A stretch of 64,000 bases of DNA from Panacibacter microcysteis (GTDB lineage Bacteria > Bacteroidota > Bacteroidia > Chitinophagales > Chitinophagaceae), in contig NZ_JADWYR010000003.1 of assembly GCF_015831355.1 (NCBI RefSeq), forward strand, positions 124,001-188,000, in the 5' to 3' direction. The notes beneath the pieces were generated by a model that made no database searches, was not told the origin of the DNA, and saw nothing but the letters and a program-made list of their open reading frames with translations. Below, one piece after another: positions 1 through 7,625 of this stretch. Made by a program: the position numbers and the translations under genes. Numbering within the stretch: the first letter of the stretch is position 1; each line of letters starts with the position of its first letter.

Positions 1-1
1 C

Positions 2-571
2 CATGACATCAATGGTATGGTAGATATGATGGGTGGAAGACAGGCCGTGCTTTCAGATCTCGATTCTTTCTTTGCCCACACCCCACATGATTTTTCATGG
101 AACGCATATTACAATCATGCCAACGAACCGGTACATCATGTGCCGTACCTGTATAACGCCCTTGGGCAGCCGTGGAAAACACAATACTGGACAAGAACGA
201 TATGCAGCAATGCGTATAAAAATGATGTGGATGGTTTGGTAGGCAATGAAGACGTTGGCCAAATGTCTGCGTGGTATGTATTGTCTGCCGCAGGCCTGCA
301 TCCTTTAAATCCTGCCGCAACCACTTACGAGATTACAAGTCCTGCTTTTGAAAAAATAGTAATTGCCCTCGACAGGCATTATGCAAAAGCTGGAAGTTTT
401 ACGGTTGCCGCAAAAAACAACAGCAGCCGGAACATTTATATACAAAGTGCCACACTGAATGGTAAAGTCTACAACAAGAGTAGCATCGATTACCAGGACA
501 TTCTTAATGGCGGCAAACTGGAATTGGTAATGGGGCCGCAACCGTCTTTAACGTGGGGGCTTGAAAGATAG
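2..571 (+). CDS. GH92 family alpha-mannosidase, C-terminal part (5' end outside window)
   Basis: Only the last 189 codons are present; the frame is open from base 2. The visible part matches the end of GH92 exo-alpha-mannosidases: the stretch HVPYLYNALGQPWKTQ, then the segment GNEDVGQMSAWYVLSAAGLHP, which in this family carries catalytic-base acid(s) of the calcium-dependent active site, then the C-terminal beta-sandwich (FTVAAKNNSSRNIYIQSATL). It is closely similar to the same region of the complete GH92 at 2373-4631, so the two are paralogues. GH92 enzymes trim alpha-linked mannose from glycans in the periplasm or at the cell surface. The stop lies 25 bp before the LacI gene, so the two may be cotranscribed. 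Confidence 0.93.
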   Translation, partial: HDINGMVDMMGGRQAVLSDLDSFFAHTPHDFSWNAYYNHANEPVHHVPYLYNALGQPWKTQYWTRTICSNAYKNDVDGLVGNEDVGQMSAWYVLSAAGLHPLNPAATTYEITSPAFEKIVIALDRHYAKAGSFTVAAKNNSSRNIYIQSATLNGKVYNKSSIDYQDILNGGKLELVMGPQPSLTWGLER

Positions 572-596
572 ATCACACGGTTCCTCTTTACTGATT

Positions 597-1610
597 ATGA
601 AAAAAGTATTACTGAAAGAAATTGCAAGCATAGCCGGGGTTGTTCCTTCCACCGTTTCGTGCGTATTAAATGGCAAGGCCAAAGAACGCAGGATAAGTGA
701 TGATCTCGCACAAAAAATAAAAGAAATAGCCGAAGGCGTAGGGTATATACCCAACCAGGTTGCCGTAAGCTTACGCACAGGTTATTCGCGTATACTGGGC
801 TTAATCGTGGAAGATATTTCCAACATTTTTTTTGCCACACTGGCCAAAGTGCTGGAAGATGAAGTACAAAAGCATGGGTACCGCGTGGTATACTGCAGCA
901 CGGAAAATGATAAACAAAAAGGCACGGAATTACTGAATATGCTGTATCACCGGCAGGTAGATGGCTACATTATTGCACCCGCGCTGGGCATGGAAGAAAG
1001 CATAAAAAGCCTGCTGAAACAGCATAAGCCGGTGGTTTTGGTCGACAGGTTTTTTCCCGGGGTGGGCACCACCAATGTGCTGGTTGACAACTATGGCTCT
1101 ACAAGGAAGGCCATTGGTTTTTTGCTGCGGCAGGGTTATAAGAGAATTGCTTTTGTTACAACCAACCGCCAGATGGTGCAGATGCAGGAACGGGAGAAAG
1201 CGTATAAGGATGAACTGGCAGATTCACTCTCAGCAGTGGATGAGCATATCGTGCTCAACATTGATTATTTCAATCTTTACCCGGCGGGCAGGGAGATCAT
1301 TACTGCTTTTCTTTTGCAGAATGAAGGTGTGGACGCAGTATTTTTTGCAACAAATTACCTCGGTATGTATGGCCTGCAAAGCCTGAAGACTCTTGGCTGG
1401 AAAATTCCGGATAGGATTGCCGTGGTATGTTTTGATGACAATGACATTTTCAAACTGTATTCGCCGGGTATCACCTGTATAAGGCAGCCCATTCATGAAA
1501 TTGCTACGGCTGCCGCAAAGAGGATTATCGGGCAGATCGAATCTGACCGGCAGCCGGAAAATGAACAGGTGTTGATAGAAGGCGAACTGGTTATAAGGGG
1601 GTCTGCATAG
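597..1610 (+). CDS. LacI family transcriptional regulator
   Basis: The 337-residue product has the LacI layout: an N-terminal helix-turn-helix (KEIASIAGVVPSTVSCVLNG), a hinge region (PNQVAVSLRTG) and a periplasmic-binding-protein-like sensor domain (LGLIVEDISNIFFATLAK onward; DAVFFATNYLG; AVVCFDDNDIFKLYSP). The ATG at 597 is chosen because family members begin MKK just before the HTH; an upstream in-frame ATG at 561 would overlap the GH92 gene and add residues with no family counterpart. It is closely related to the LacI protein at 33424-34440, at the other end of the glycan locus. It probably represses or activates nearby mannosidase and Sus genes in response to a sugar; the ligand is not known. 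Confidence 0.95.
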   Translation: MKKVLLKEIASIAGVVPSTVSCVLNGKAKERRISDDLAQKIKEIAEGVGYIPNQVAVSLRTGYSRILGLIVEDISNIFFATLAKVLEDEVQKHGYRVVYCSTENDKQKGTELLNMLYHRQVDGYIIAPALGMEESIKSLLKQHKPVVLVDRFFPGVGTTNVLVDNYGSTRKAIGFLLRQGYKRIAFVTTNRQMVQMQEREKAYKDELADSLSAVDEHIVLNIDYFNLYPAGREIITAFLLQNEGVDAVFFATNYLGMYGLQSLKTLGWKIPDRIAVVCFDDNDIFKLYSPGITCIRQPIHEIATAAAKRIIGQIESDRQPENEQVLIEGELVIRGSA

Positions 1611-1643
1611 TGCGAAAATTTTTTTTTGAAAAAAATCCGCGCA

Positions 1644-1676
1644 TTTGTTTGTAATGATACTTTTTTAGCTAATTTG
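1644..1676 (+). promoter_or_regulatory. possible Bacteroidota-type promoter of the sigma factor gene
   Basis: TTTG at 1644-1647 and 1648-1651 could serve as the -33 element; TAATTTG at 1670-1676 resembles the -7 box TAnnTTTG but is one base short. Spacing is about 18 nt from the second TTTG and the start codon at 1698 lies 21 nt downstream. This is a match by eye only. Confidence 0.3.
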
Positions 1677-1697
1677 GTTGCACAAACGATTTTGCTT

Positions 1698-2255
1698 ATG
1701 GAAAATGTTAAGTATAACTGCTTTTCTGACGAAGAATTACTTTCATTGGTGAAAAACGGCGACCTCGGTGCATTTGACGAAATCTACAAACGCTGCTCAC
1801 CATTACTCATTAAAATAGCTGCTAAAAAATTACAGTCGCGGGAAACAGCGGAGGATATTGTACAGGATCTTTTTGTGGGCCTCTTCCTGAAAAGTAAAGA
1901 ACTGGAGATTACTGTTTCGCTGAAAGCTTACCTGTACAGGGCAGTAGAATTTAAGATGAAAAATGTTGTAAGGGCGAGGATTGTGAGAGAAGAATACAAG
2001 AAAACGATTTTTTTTAGCCAGGGTTGCAAAAACGATTTTGCAACTAATATCGAATTCAACGATTGCCGTAAGAAAATTCATCATTCATTAAAGAGCCTGC
2101 CGGAGAAATGTCGGAAAGTTTTTGAGCTGAGCCGTAATGAAGACTATTCGTATAAGGACATTTCAGAAAACCTTGGTATTTCTGTAAGCACCGTGGAGAA
2201 ACATATTTCCAAAGCTTTGAAAGTGCTTAGGAAAGAAGTGCTGGACGCAGCGTGA
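1698..2255 (+). CDS. ECF-type RNA polymerase sigma factor (sigma-70 family)
   Basis: This 185-residue protein has sigma region 2 (DEELLSLVKNGDLGAFDEIYKR, then AEDIVQDLFVGLFLKS) and region 4 with its HTH (YSYKDISENLGISVSTVEKHISKALKVLRKE), the layout of Bacteroidota extracytoplasmic-function sigma factors. Start 1698 (MENVKYN) is preferred over 1626 because the extra 24 residues have no family match and the likely promoter lies in between. Many such factors are paired with a FecR anti-sigma gene and a SusC gene; here no FecR-like gene is next to it. It sits between LacI and the complete GH92, so it may control part of the glycan locus. Confidence 0.9.
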   Translation: MENVKYNCFSDEELLSLVKNGDLGAFDEIYKRCSPLLIKIAAKKLQSRETAEDIVQDLFVGLFLKSKELEITVSLKAYLYRAVEFKMKNVVRARIVREEYKKTIFFSQGCKNDFATNIEFNDCRKKIHHSLKSLPEKCRKVFELSRNEDYSYKDISENLGISVSTVEKHISKALKVLRKEVLDAA

Positions 2256-2288
2256 CCGTAATAAATTTACAGAGCCGTGTTATGCGTG

Positions 2289-2353
2289 CCGCCCAATGAT
2301 ATACAGTACAAGTGAGTGACACAAGGGACGGTGCCCATAGCGGTGCAGCCGGC
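2289..2353 (-). repeat. dispersed intergenic repeat, copy 1
   Basis: Read on the minus strand, this runs from GCCGGCTGCACC through a TTGTGTCACTCACTTGTAC core (2306-2324 on the plus strand) to TGTATATCATTGGGCGGC. It lies between the sigma factor and the GH92 gene and overlaps the upstream leader of the latter. The flank past the core matches copy 17 at 62.5 kb over about 18 bases. Confidence 0.85.
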
Positions 2354-2372
2354 CCCACAAAAAATATACTGC

Positions 2373-4631
2373 ATGAAAAGATGTTCATTACTAGCCATCG
2401 TTTTATTATCCAATTTCCTTTTCGGGCAAAAAGCCCCCGTGCAATATGTGAGCACATTGCAGGGTACCGATTCAAAATTTGAACTTTCCTGGGGTAACAC
2501 CTTTCCGGCAACCGCCCTGCCTTTTGCGGTACATATGTGGAGCCCGCAAACTGGCCTCAATGGTGAAGGCTGGAAATACCAGTACAGCAAAGATTCCATC
2601 CGTGGTTTTCAGCAGTCTCACCAGTGCAGCCCATGGGTTAGCGACTACGCTGTTTTTACGCTGATGCCGGTAACTGGTAAACTTGCAGTTGACCAGTATA
2701 GCCGCGCTGCTTCTTTTAAACATGGAGATGAGGTGGCAAGGCCAGATTTGTACAAAGTAAAAATGGGTAACGGTGTAACCACCGAAATGTCTACCACCGA
2801 ACGGGGTGCACACTTCAGGTTTTCGTTTCCTAAAAAACAAGACGCATTCATTGTGCTGGATGGCTATAATAAAAACAGCATGGTGCGCATAATACCGGGA
2901 GAGCGGAAAATTGTTGGTTTTGTAAACAACCAGCGTTTTGCACCGGCCAATTTTGTCAACTATTTCGTGATCGTTTTTGATCAACCGTTTACAACTTACG
3001 GTACCTGGGAAAATGTAAAGAACAATATTCGCGCAAACAATATAACCGATAGTGGTGCAGGTATTGGTGCTTACATACAATTTGCCAAAGGGGCTGTAGT
3101 GCAGGCGAAAGTAGCCTCCTCTTACATAAGCCCGGCGCAGGCGCTCACAACCCTAAACAGGGAACTCGGCAATCATCAGTCGGTTGATGAAACCATTGCT
3201 GCATCTGCTGCAATCTGGAACAAGGTATTGGGCAATGTAAAAGTAGATGGCGGTGCGGAAGCGGATAAAGCAACATTTTATTCCTGCCTCTACCGTGCTT
3301 CGCTTTTTTCCAGGATGTTTTACGAGTTCGATGCAGATAACAAACCTTATTACTACAGCCCGTATGATGGAAAAGTACACTACGGTTACATGTATACTGA
3401 CAATGGGTTCTGGGACACTTTTCGATCTGAACTTCCATTGCATAATCTTTTATACCCAGCTATGCAGGGCCGGTACATGCAGGCATTGCTTGATGCGCAG
3501 CAGCAATGCGGCTGGCTGCCATCATGGTCGTTCCCCGGCGAAACAGGCGGTATGCTGGGCAATCATGCCATATCTCTCTTAACAGATGCCTGGGTAAAAG
3601 GCATCCGCACATTCGATCCCCAACAGGCACTAAAAGCTTATGCGCATGAGGCCATGAACAAAGGCCCGTGGGGCGGTGCCAATGGCCGTGCCGGCTGGAA
3701 GGAGTATTACCAGCTTGGCTATGTGCCGTATCCTGAATCCCAGGGCTCCACTGCACAAACGCTGGAATATGCCTATGATGATTTTTGTGGTTATGAACTG
3801 GCCAGGTTAACCGGCGACCATTTTTATAAAGATGTTTTTGCAAAGCAGATGTATAATTATAAGAACGTGTACGATTCATCTACAGGTTTTATGCGCGGCC
3901 GCAAAAATGACGGATCATGGGTTACGCCTTTTGATGCCTTCGAATGGGGCGGTCCCTATACAGAGGGTAATGCTTGGCACTGGAACTGGTCTGTGTTTCA
4001 TGATATACAGGGTTTGATCAATCTTATAGGAGGCGATGAAAAATTTGCGGTTAAACTAGATTCTGTTTTTACACAACCCAATACCGTTCACCCCGGCACT
4101 TACGGCGGCATGATACATGAAATGACCGAAATGCAACTGATCAATATGGGCCAGTATGCACATGGCAACCAACCCATACAGCATATGATCTATCTGTACA
4201 ACTACTGTAAACAACCCTGGAAAGCGCAAAAGCATGTACGCGAAGTGATGGATAAGATCTACAATGCTTCACCAACAGGTTTTCCGGGAGATGAAGACCA
4301 GGGGCAAACATCATCCTGGTATGTATTCAGTGCACTGGGTTTATATCCCGTATGCCCGGGCACAACCGAGTATGTAATTGGCAGCCCGCTGTTCAACAGC
4401 ATGACGATAACGTTAGAAAATGGCAAACAGTTTACCATAGAAGCCAATAACAACAGTAAAGAAAATGTATACATACAGTCGGCTACATTAAATGGCAGTG
4501 TGCTTACAAAAAACTTTATTACACATGAAGATATTATCAATGGTGGCGTGCTGCACCTGGAAATGGGCAGTAAGCCCGCCATGCAGCGTGGTATAGCTGA
4601 TGCTGACAAACCTTTTTCTCTGTCGAGGTAA
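2373..4631 (+). CDS. GH92 family alpha-1,2-mannosidase-like glycosidase, exported
   Basis: The 752-residue protein starts with a signal peptide (MKRCSLLAIVLLSNFLFGQ). The GH92 N-terminal beta-sandwich follows (VQYVSTLQGTDSKFELSWGN), then the (alpha/alpha)6 catalytic domain with GYMYTDNGFWDTFRSELPLH, WGGPYTEGNAWHWNW, and the acidic motif GDEDQGQTSSWYVFSALGL near residue 650, which supplies the catalytic base in this family. The length agrees with typical GH92 proteins (about 740-780). ATG 2373 was chosen because it begins the signal peptide; the open frame extends upstream to 2316 but only through the dispersed repeat. Specificity (alpha-1,2, -1,3, -1,4 or -1,6 mannose) cannot be read reliably from sequence. 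Confidence 0.95.
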   Translation: MKRCSLLAIVLLSNFLFGQKAPVQYVSTLQGTDSKFELSWGNTFPATALPFAVHMWSPQTGLNGEGWKYQYSKDSIRGFQQSHQCSPWVSDYAVFTLMPVTGKLAVDQYSRAASFKHGDEVARPDLYKVKMGNGVTTEMSTTERGAHFRFSFPKKQDAFIVLDGYNKNSMVRIIPGERKIVGFVNNQRFAPANFVNYFVIVFDQPFTTYGTWENVKNNIRANNITDSGAGIGAYIQFAKGAVVQAKVASSYISPAQALTTLNRELGNHQSVDETIAASAAIWNKVLGNVKVDGGAEADKATFYSCLYRASLFSRMFYEFDADNKPYYYSPYDGKVHYGYMYTDNGFWDTFRSELPLHNLLYPAMQGRYMQALLDAQQQCGWLPSWSFPGETGGMLGNHAISLLTDAWVKGIRTFDPQQALKAYAHEAMNKGPWGGANGRAGWKEYYQLGYVPYPESQGSTAQTLEYAYDDFCGYELARLTGDHFYKDVFAKQMYNYKNVYDSSTGFMRGRKNDGSWVTPFDAFEWGGPYTEGNAWHWNWSVFHDIQGLINLIGGDEKFAVKLDSVFTQPNTVHPGTYGGMIHEMTEMQLINMGQYAHGNQPIQHMIYLYNYCKQPWKAQKHVREVMDKIYNASPTGFPGDEDQGQTSSWYVFSALGLYPVCPGTTEYVIGSPLFNSMTITLENGKQFTIEANNNSKENVYIQSATLNGSVLTKNFITHEDIINGGVLHLEMGSKPAMQRGIADADKPFSLSR

Positions 4632-4638
4632 TTATGTA

Positions 4639-4707
4639 CCCGGCTGTGGTAACACAGGTTTAGCTTTTGTTGCGTCGCACTCTTGTACTGCATATCGTTA
4701 TGCAGCC
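4639..4707 (+). repeat. dispersed intergenic repeat, copy 2 (GCGTCGCACTC variant)
   Basis: It begins CCCGGCTGTGG, has the variant core TTGCGTCGCACTCTTGTAC at 4670-4688 and ends with the near-palindrome TGCATATCGTTATGCAG. It lies between GH92 and the next T9SS gene. Confidence 0.85.
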
Positions 4708-4760
4708 ATGTGCACAGGGCGCACGTTTATACAACCATACTTATAAACCAGGATACTGCT

Positions 4761-7331
4761 ATGAAGAAATCTTTACTACTTATGTTGGTTTGCTTATGCA
4801 AACTGTCTGTCTCGTTCGCATTTGTAACCCAGGGCAACTGGCGCTGGCGCAATGATAACGGCTCGCAAACGACGGCCACGTGGCGCGCCGCTCAAAACAA
4901 TGCCATTACCGTGGGTACCATAGACAGCGTATTGCGCTTACGCATGCAGCTAAACAACACCACCGGCGAACAGAAAGGCATCAATGCAAACATCCAGTAT
5001 GCATCCGCGCCGGATGGCCCATGGCACTACATTACAGCGTTTGCAGGCAACAATGCATTTATGCTGGCAGGCAGCAGTGCTTTTGTGGCAGATCTTACCC
5101 CTACCACGCAGCAGATCACCGGTTCGTCAAATACGTTTGCACCGGGCAGGGTAATGGTAAAGACGACTACGTTAAATACGCTGTTTGAAAATAACAACAC
5201 TACCGAGCACGAGTATGCGATAAAGCCCACCGAAAACATTACTCCGGCAACAGTGTACTATTTCCGTATACCTGGCCTGGAATACCCGATAGTGCTGCCT
5301 TCTCTGCAAACTACTGCTGCAATAAAATCAAAAAAGAAAAGTGTTGCCAACGGAAGTTTTGAAAACGATATGCAAAACTGGACGTTCAGCGTACTGGGCA
5401 GTGCTGCTGCAACAGGGGTACCGGTAGATTCTGTGCATAAAGATGGTATCAGATCTATGTCGGTAAACGTAACCACTGCAGGTGGTTCTTCAGATATAAG
5501 GCTGGTGCATACGGCGCTTCCGGTTGTTGCAGGCAAAACCTACATGGTACGTTTTTGGGCAAAAGCAAAAAAACGTTCTGCCCCAATGCAACTGGCTGTA
5601 AAAGGTGGAAGAAAAACCTTGTTGTACAGTTACAAAATGTACACGGGCTGGCAGGAGTTCCAGTTTGCATTCAAGGCGCCTGCATCATCTGTAAGCCTTG
5701 CTTTCCTGTTTCAAACCAAAACAGATTATAACATCGACCATGTAGAGTTGCTCGATGAAGACAATAAAGCCATTGATGTGGCCATGAACTATATGTGGCA
5801 AAATAAAAGACCCGTTGATCAATATTCAATGCTATCGGCAGATGGTGTTTACTCAGAGCCCCTGCCCGATGGAAGAACAGCATGGACCTGCTCTGACGGC
5901 TGGTATGGCTACAACGATACCACTACCAATTCTATGAGTACAAACAGGTTGCTGAGAAACGCATTGATCGTTCAAAGTGCGCCTAAGCCGGATGGCACAT
6001 TGAACACAAAAATTGCCGGCACTGCTGCTGCGCCACAATCTTTAATGGTACCGCCAAACCCTATCGGTCATGATGATTTCTTTTGGCCGAGAGACATGAT
6101 CGTTGACAATGATTCATTGAAAATACTGCTGCCCGATACACGCCAGCTCAACGAAAACGATCCCGTTACTTACGGCAACAGGGAGGCCATCGGTGTATTC
6201 TCTTTGCCTGATCTTACACTGCGCCGTATAGACTGGCTGCCATTTATAGATTCTGTTCAGTACGGCACATTGGTAAAGGCCGATGATGGCTATACCTATG
6301 CCTATAGCAAGCACGAGATCAACGCTTTTGAAGGAAGGGCGATTGTTGCACGTTTCCCCACAGGTAAACTGGCTGCAACAACACCCTGGGAATTTTTAAC
6401 AGACACCGGCTGGAGCAGCGATTACCACAACAGCAAAGAAATTGCAGAAGTAGAATTGTATACTGTTGCAAGACTTGGTGCAAATCATTATGTATCTGTG
6501 TTTATGACACCAGGCAGCGATAAAATGGAAGCAATTTTTGCACAGTCTCCGCTGGGCCCGTGGGTAGGCCGTACCATTGTAGGGCAGATCGAAGGCCAGG
6601 CAGACATCTTCACTTACTTTGGTGTAATACATGAAGAGACCGCCAACAATGGAACGTATACGATGTCTTATTCAAATATAGGAGATATAGGCCAGATGCT
6701 TGATGACAAAACCGTGTATTTTCCTACATTCATCAGGGCAAACCTGAAGAGCCTTTCGCCGTTTAACGATATCGTATTGCCTGTAAAGCTGGATGATTTT
6801 TCTGCGAATGCTGCAGGCAGCAAAGTATTGCTAAAGTGGGAGTCTGTAACAGAGACCAATAACAGCCGTTTTGAAATAGAGCGCAGTGCCGATGGCAACA
6901 ATAACTGGGCACCTGTTGCAATGGTAAACAGTAAAGGCAACTCGCTGAGCAGGCAGCAGTATAATACCTACGATGCCACGCCGCTTAACGGGAACAATTA
7001 TTACCGCCTAAAACAGGTTAGCCAGGATAACAGCGTTAGTTACAGTACAACGCGTTTGGTAAAAATGAATTTCACTACGCCGCAGTTACAGGTTTATCCC
7101 AATCCTGTAAAAAGCGGCAATATTGCCTTTGAAATCAATCATTACAGCGGCGGTGTTGTGCATGTAAAACTGCTCAACGTAAATGGTATAGCGTTATATA
7201 GCAGTAACATAAATGTGCAACCGGGTGGTGTGTACAGGTTGCCCATGCATACCAGGCCTGCTGCCGGTGCATATACACTCGTTGTAACAGGTACGGGCTT
7301 AAGCGGGAAAGCAAAAGTAATTGTGCAATAA
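4761..7331 (+). CDS. T9SS-exported protein: novel N-terminal domain, CBM-like module, DUF4185/DUF5005-like propeller, sorting domain
   Basis: The 856-residue product has four parts. A signal peptide (MKKSLLLMLVCLCKLSVSFA) comes first. Residues about 22-190 form a domain starting TQGNWRWRNDNGSQTTATW, shared with the genes at 7626 and 9978. Residues about 195-330 look like a carbohydrate-binding jelly roll (NGSFENDMQNWTFSV; YMVRFWAKAKK). Residues about 340-690 contain a segment (SADGVYSEPLPDGRTAWTCS) like that of the propeller protein at 27988, resembling DUF4185/DUF5005 proteins. A FnIII-like linker (VLLKWESVTETNNSRFEIERS) leads to a type A T9SS sorting domain (LQVYPNPVKSG to the end). Start 4761 begins the signal peptide. 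It probably binds or cleaves glycan outside the cell; no catalytic residues were identified. Confidence 0.85.
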   Translation: MKKSLLLMLVCLCKLSVSFAFVTQGNWRWRNDNGSQTTATWRAAQNNAITVGTIDSVLRLRMQLNNTTGEQKGINANIQYASAPDGPWHYITAFAGNNAFMLAGSSAFVADLTPTTQQITGSSNTFAPGRVMVKTTTLNTLFENNNTTEHEYAIKPTENITPATVYYFRIPGLEYPIVLPSLQTTAAIKSKKKSVANGSFENDMQNWTFSVLGSAAATGVPVDSVHKDGIRSMSVNVTTAGGSSDIRLVHTALPVVAGKTYMVRFWAKAKKRSAPMQLAVKGGRKTLLYSYKMYTGWQEFQFAFKAPASSVSLAFLFQTKTDYNIDHVELLDEDNKAIDVAMNYMWQNKRPVDQYSMLSADGVYSEPLPDGRTAWTCSDGWYGYNDTTTNSMSTNRLLRNALIVQSAPKPDGTLNTKIAGTAAAPQSLMVPPNPIGHDDFFWPRDMIVDNDSLKILLPDTRQLNENDPVTYGNREAIGVFSLPDLTLRRIDWLPFIDSVQYGTLVKADDGYTYAYSKHEINAFEGRAIVARFPTGKLAATTPWEFLTDTGWSSDYHNSKEIAEVELYTVARLGANHYVSVFMTPGSDKMEAIFAQSPLGPWVGRTIVGQIEGQADIFTYFGVIHEETANNGTYTMSYSNIGDIGQMLDDKTVYFPTFIRANLKSLSPFNDIVLPVKLDDFSANAAGSKVLLKWESVTETNNSRFEIERSADGNNNWAPVAMVNSKGNSLSRQQYNTYDATPLNGNNYYRLKQVSQDNSVSYSTTRLVKMNFTTPQLQVYPNPVKSGNIAFEINHYSGGVVHVKLLNVNGIALYSSNINVQPGGVYRLPMHTRPAAGAYTLVVTGTGLSGKAKVIVQ

Positions 7332-7384
7332 ATCATACATCACCCAACTGGTTGTGTATATGTAGAGAGATCGTACCCGCAGTG

Positions 7385-7535
7385 TTGCATAAAGCTATGC
7401 AGTACAAGTGAGTGACACAACGATGCTCAATAGCAGCATTGAAGCTGGTCACAAAAGAAATGTATGTACCCGGCAGCAGGATGATGATGCATCGTTCCTT
7501 GCGTCGCACTCTTGTACTGCATAATATGTGGCATC
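7385..7535. repeat. dispersed intergenic repeat, copies 3 and 4 as a facing inverted pair
   Basis: The minus-strand copy has its core at 7402-7420 (GTACAAGTGAGTGACACAA). The plus-strand copy begins CCGGCAGCAGG at 7470 and has the variant core TTGCGTCGCACTCTTGTAC at 7499-7517. The outer arms are imperfectly complementary with about 80 nt between them, so the pair could fold as a long hairpin or represent the two ends of one MITE-like element. Confidence 0.85.
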
Positions 7536-7625
7536 TTCGATACTGCGGTTTCAAAAACTGCCGGCTAAAAAGAGTGACTGTTTAATCACGTTGTTTACTT
7601 TTGATCGTCATAAAATTTTAACCCC

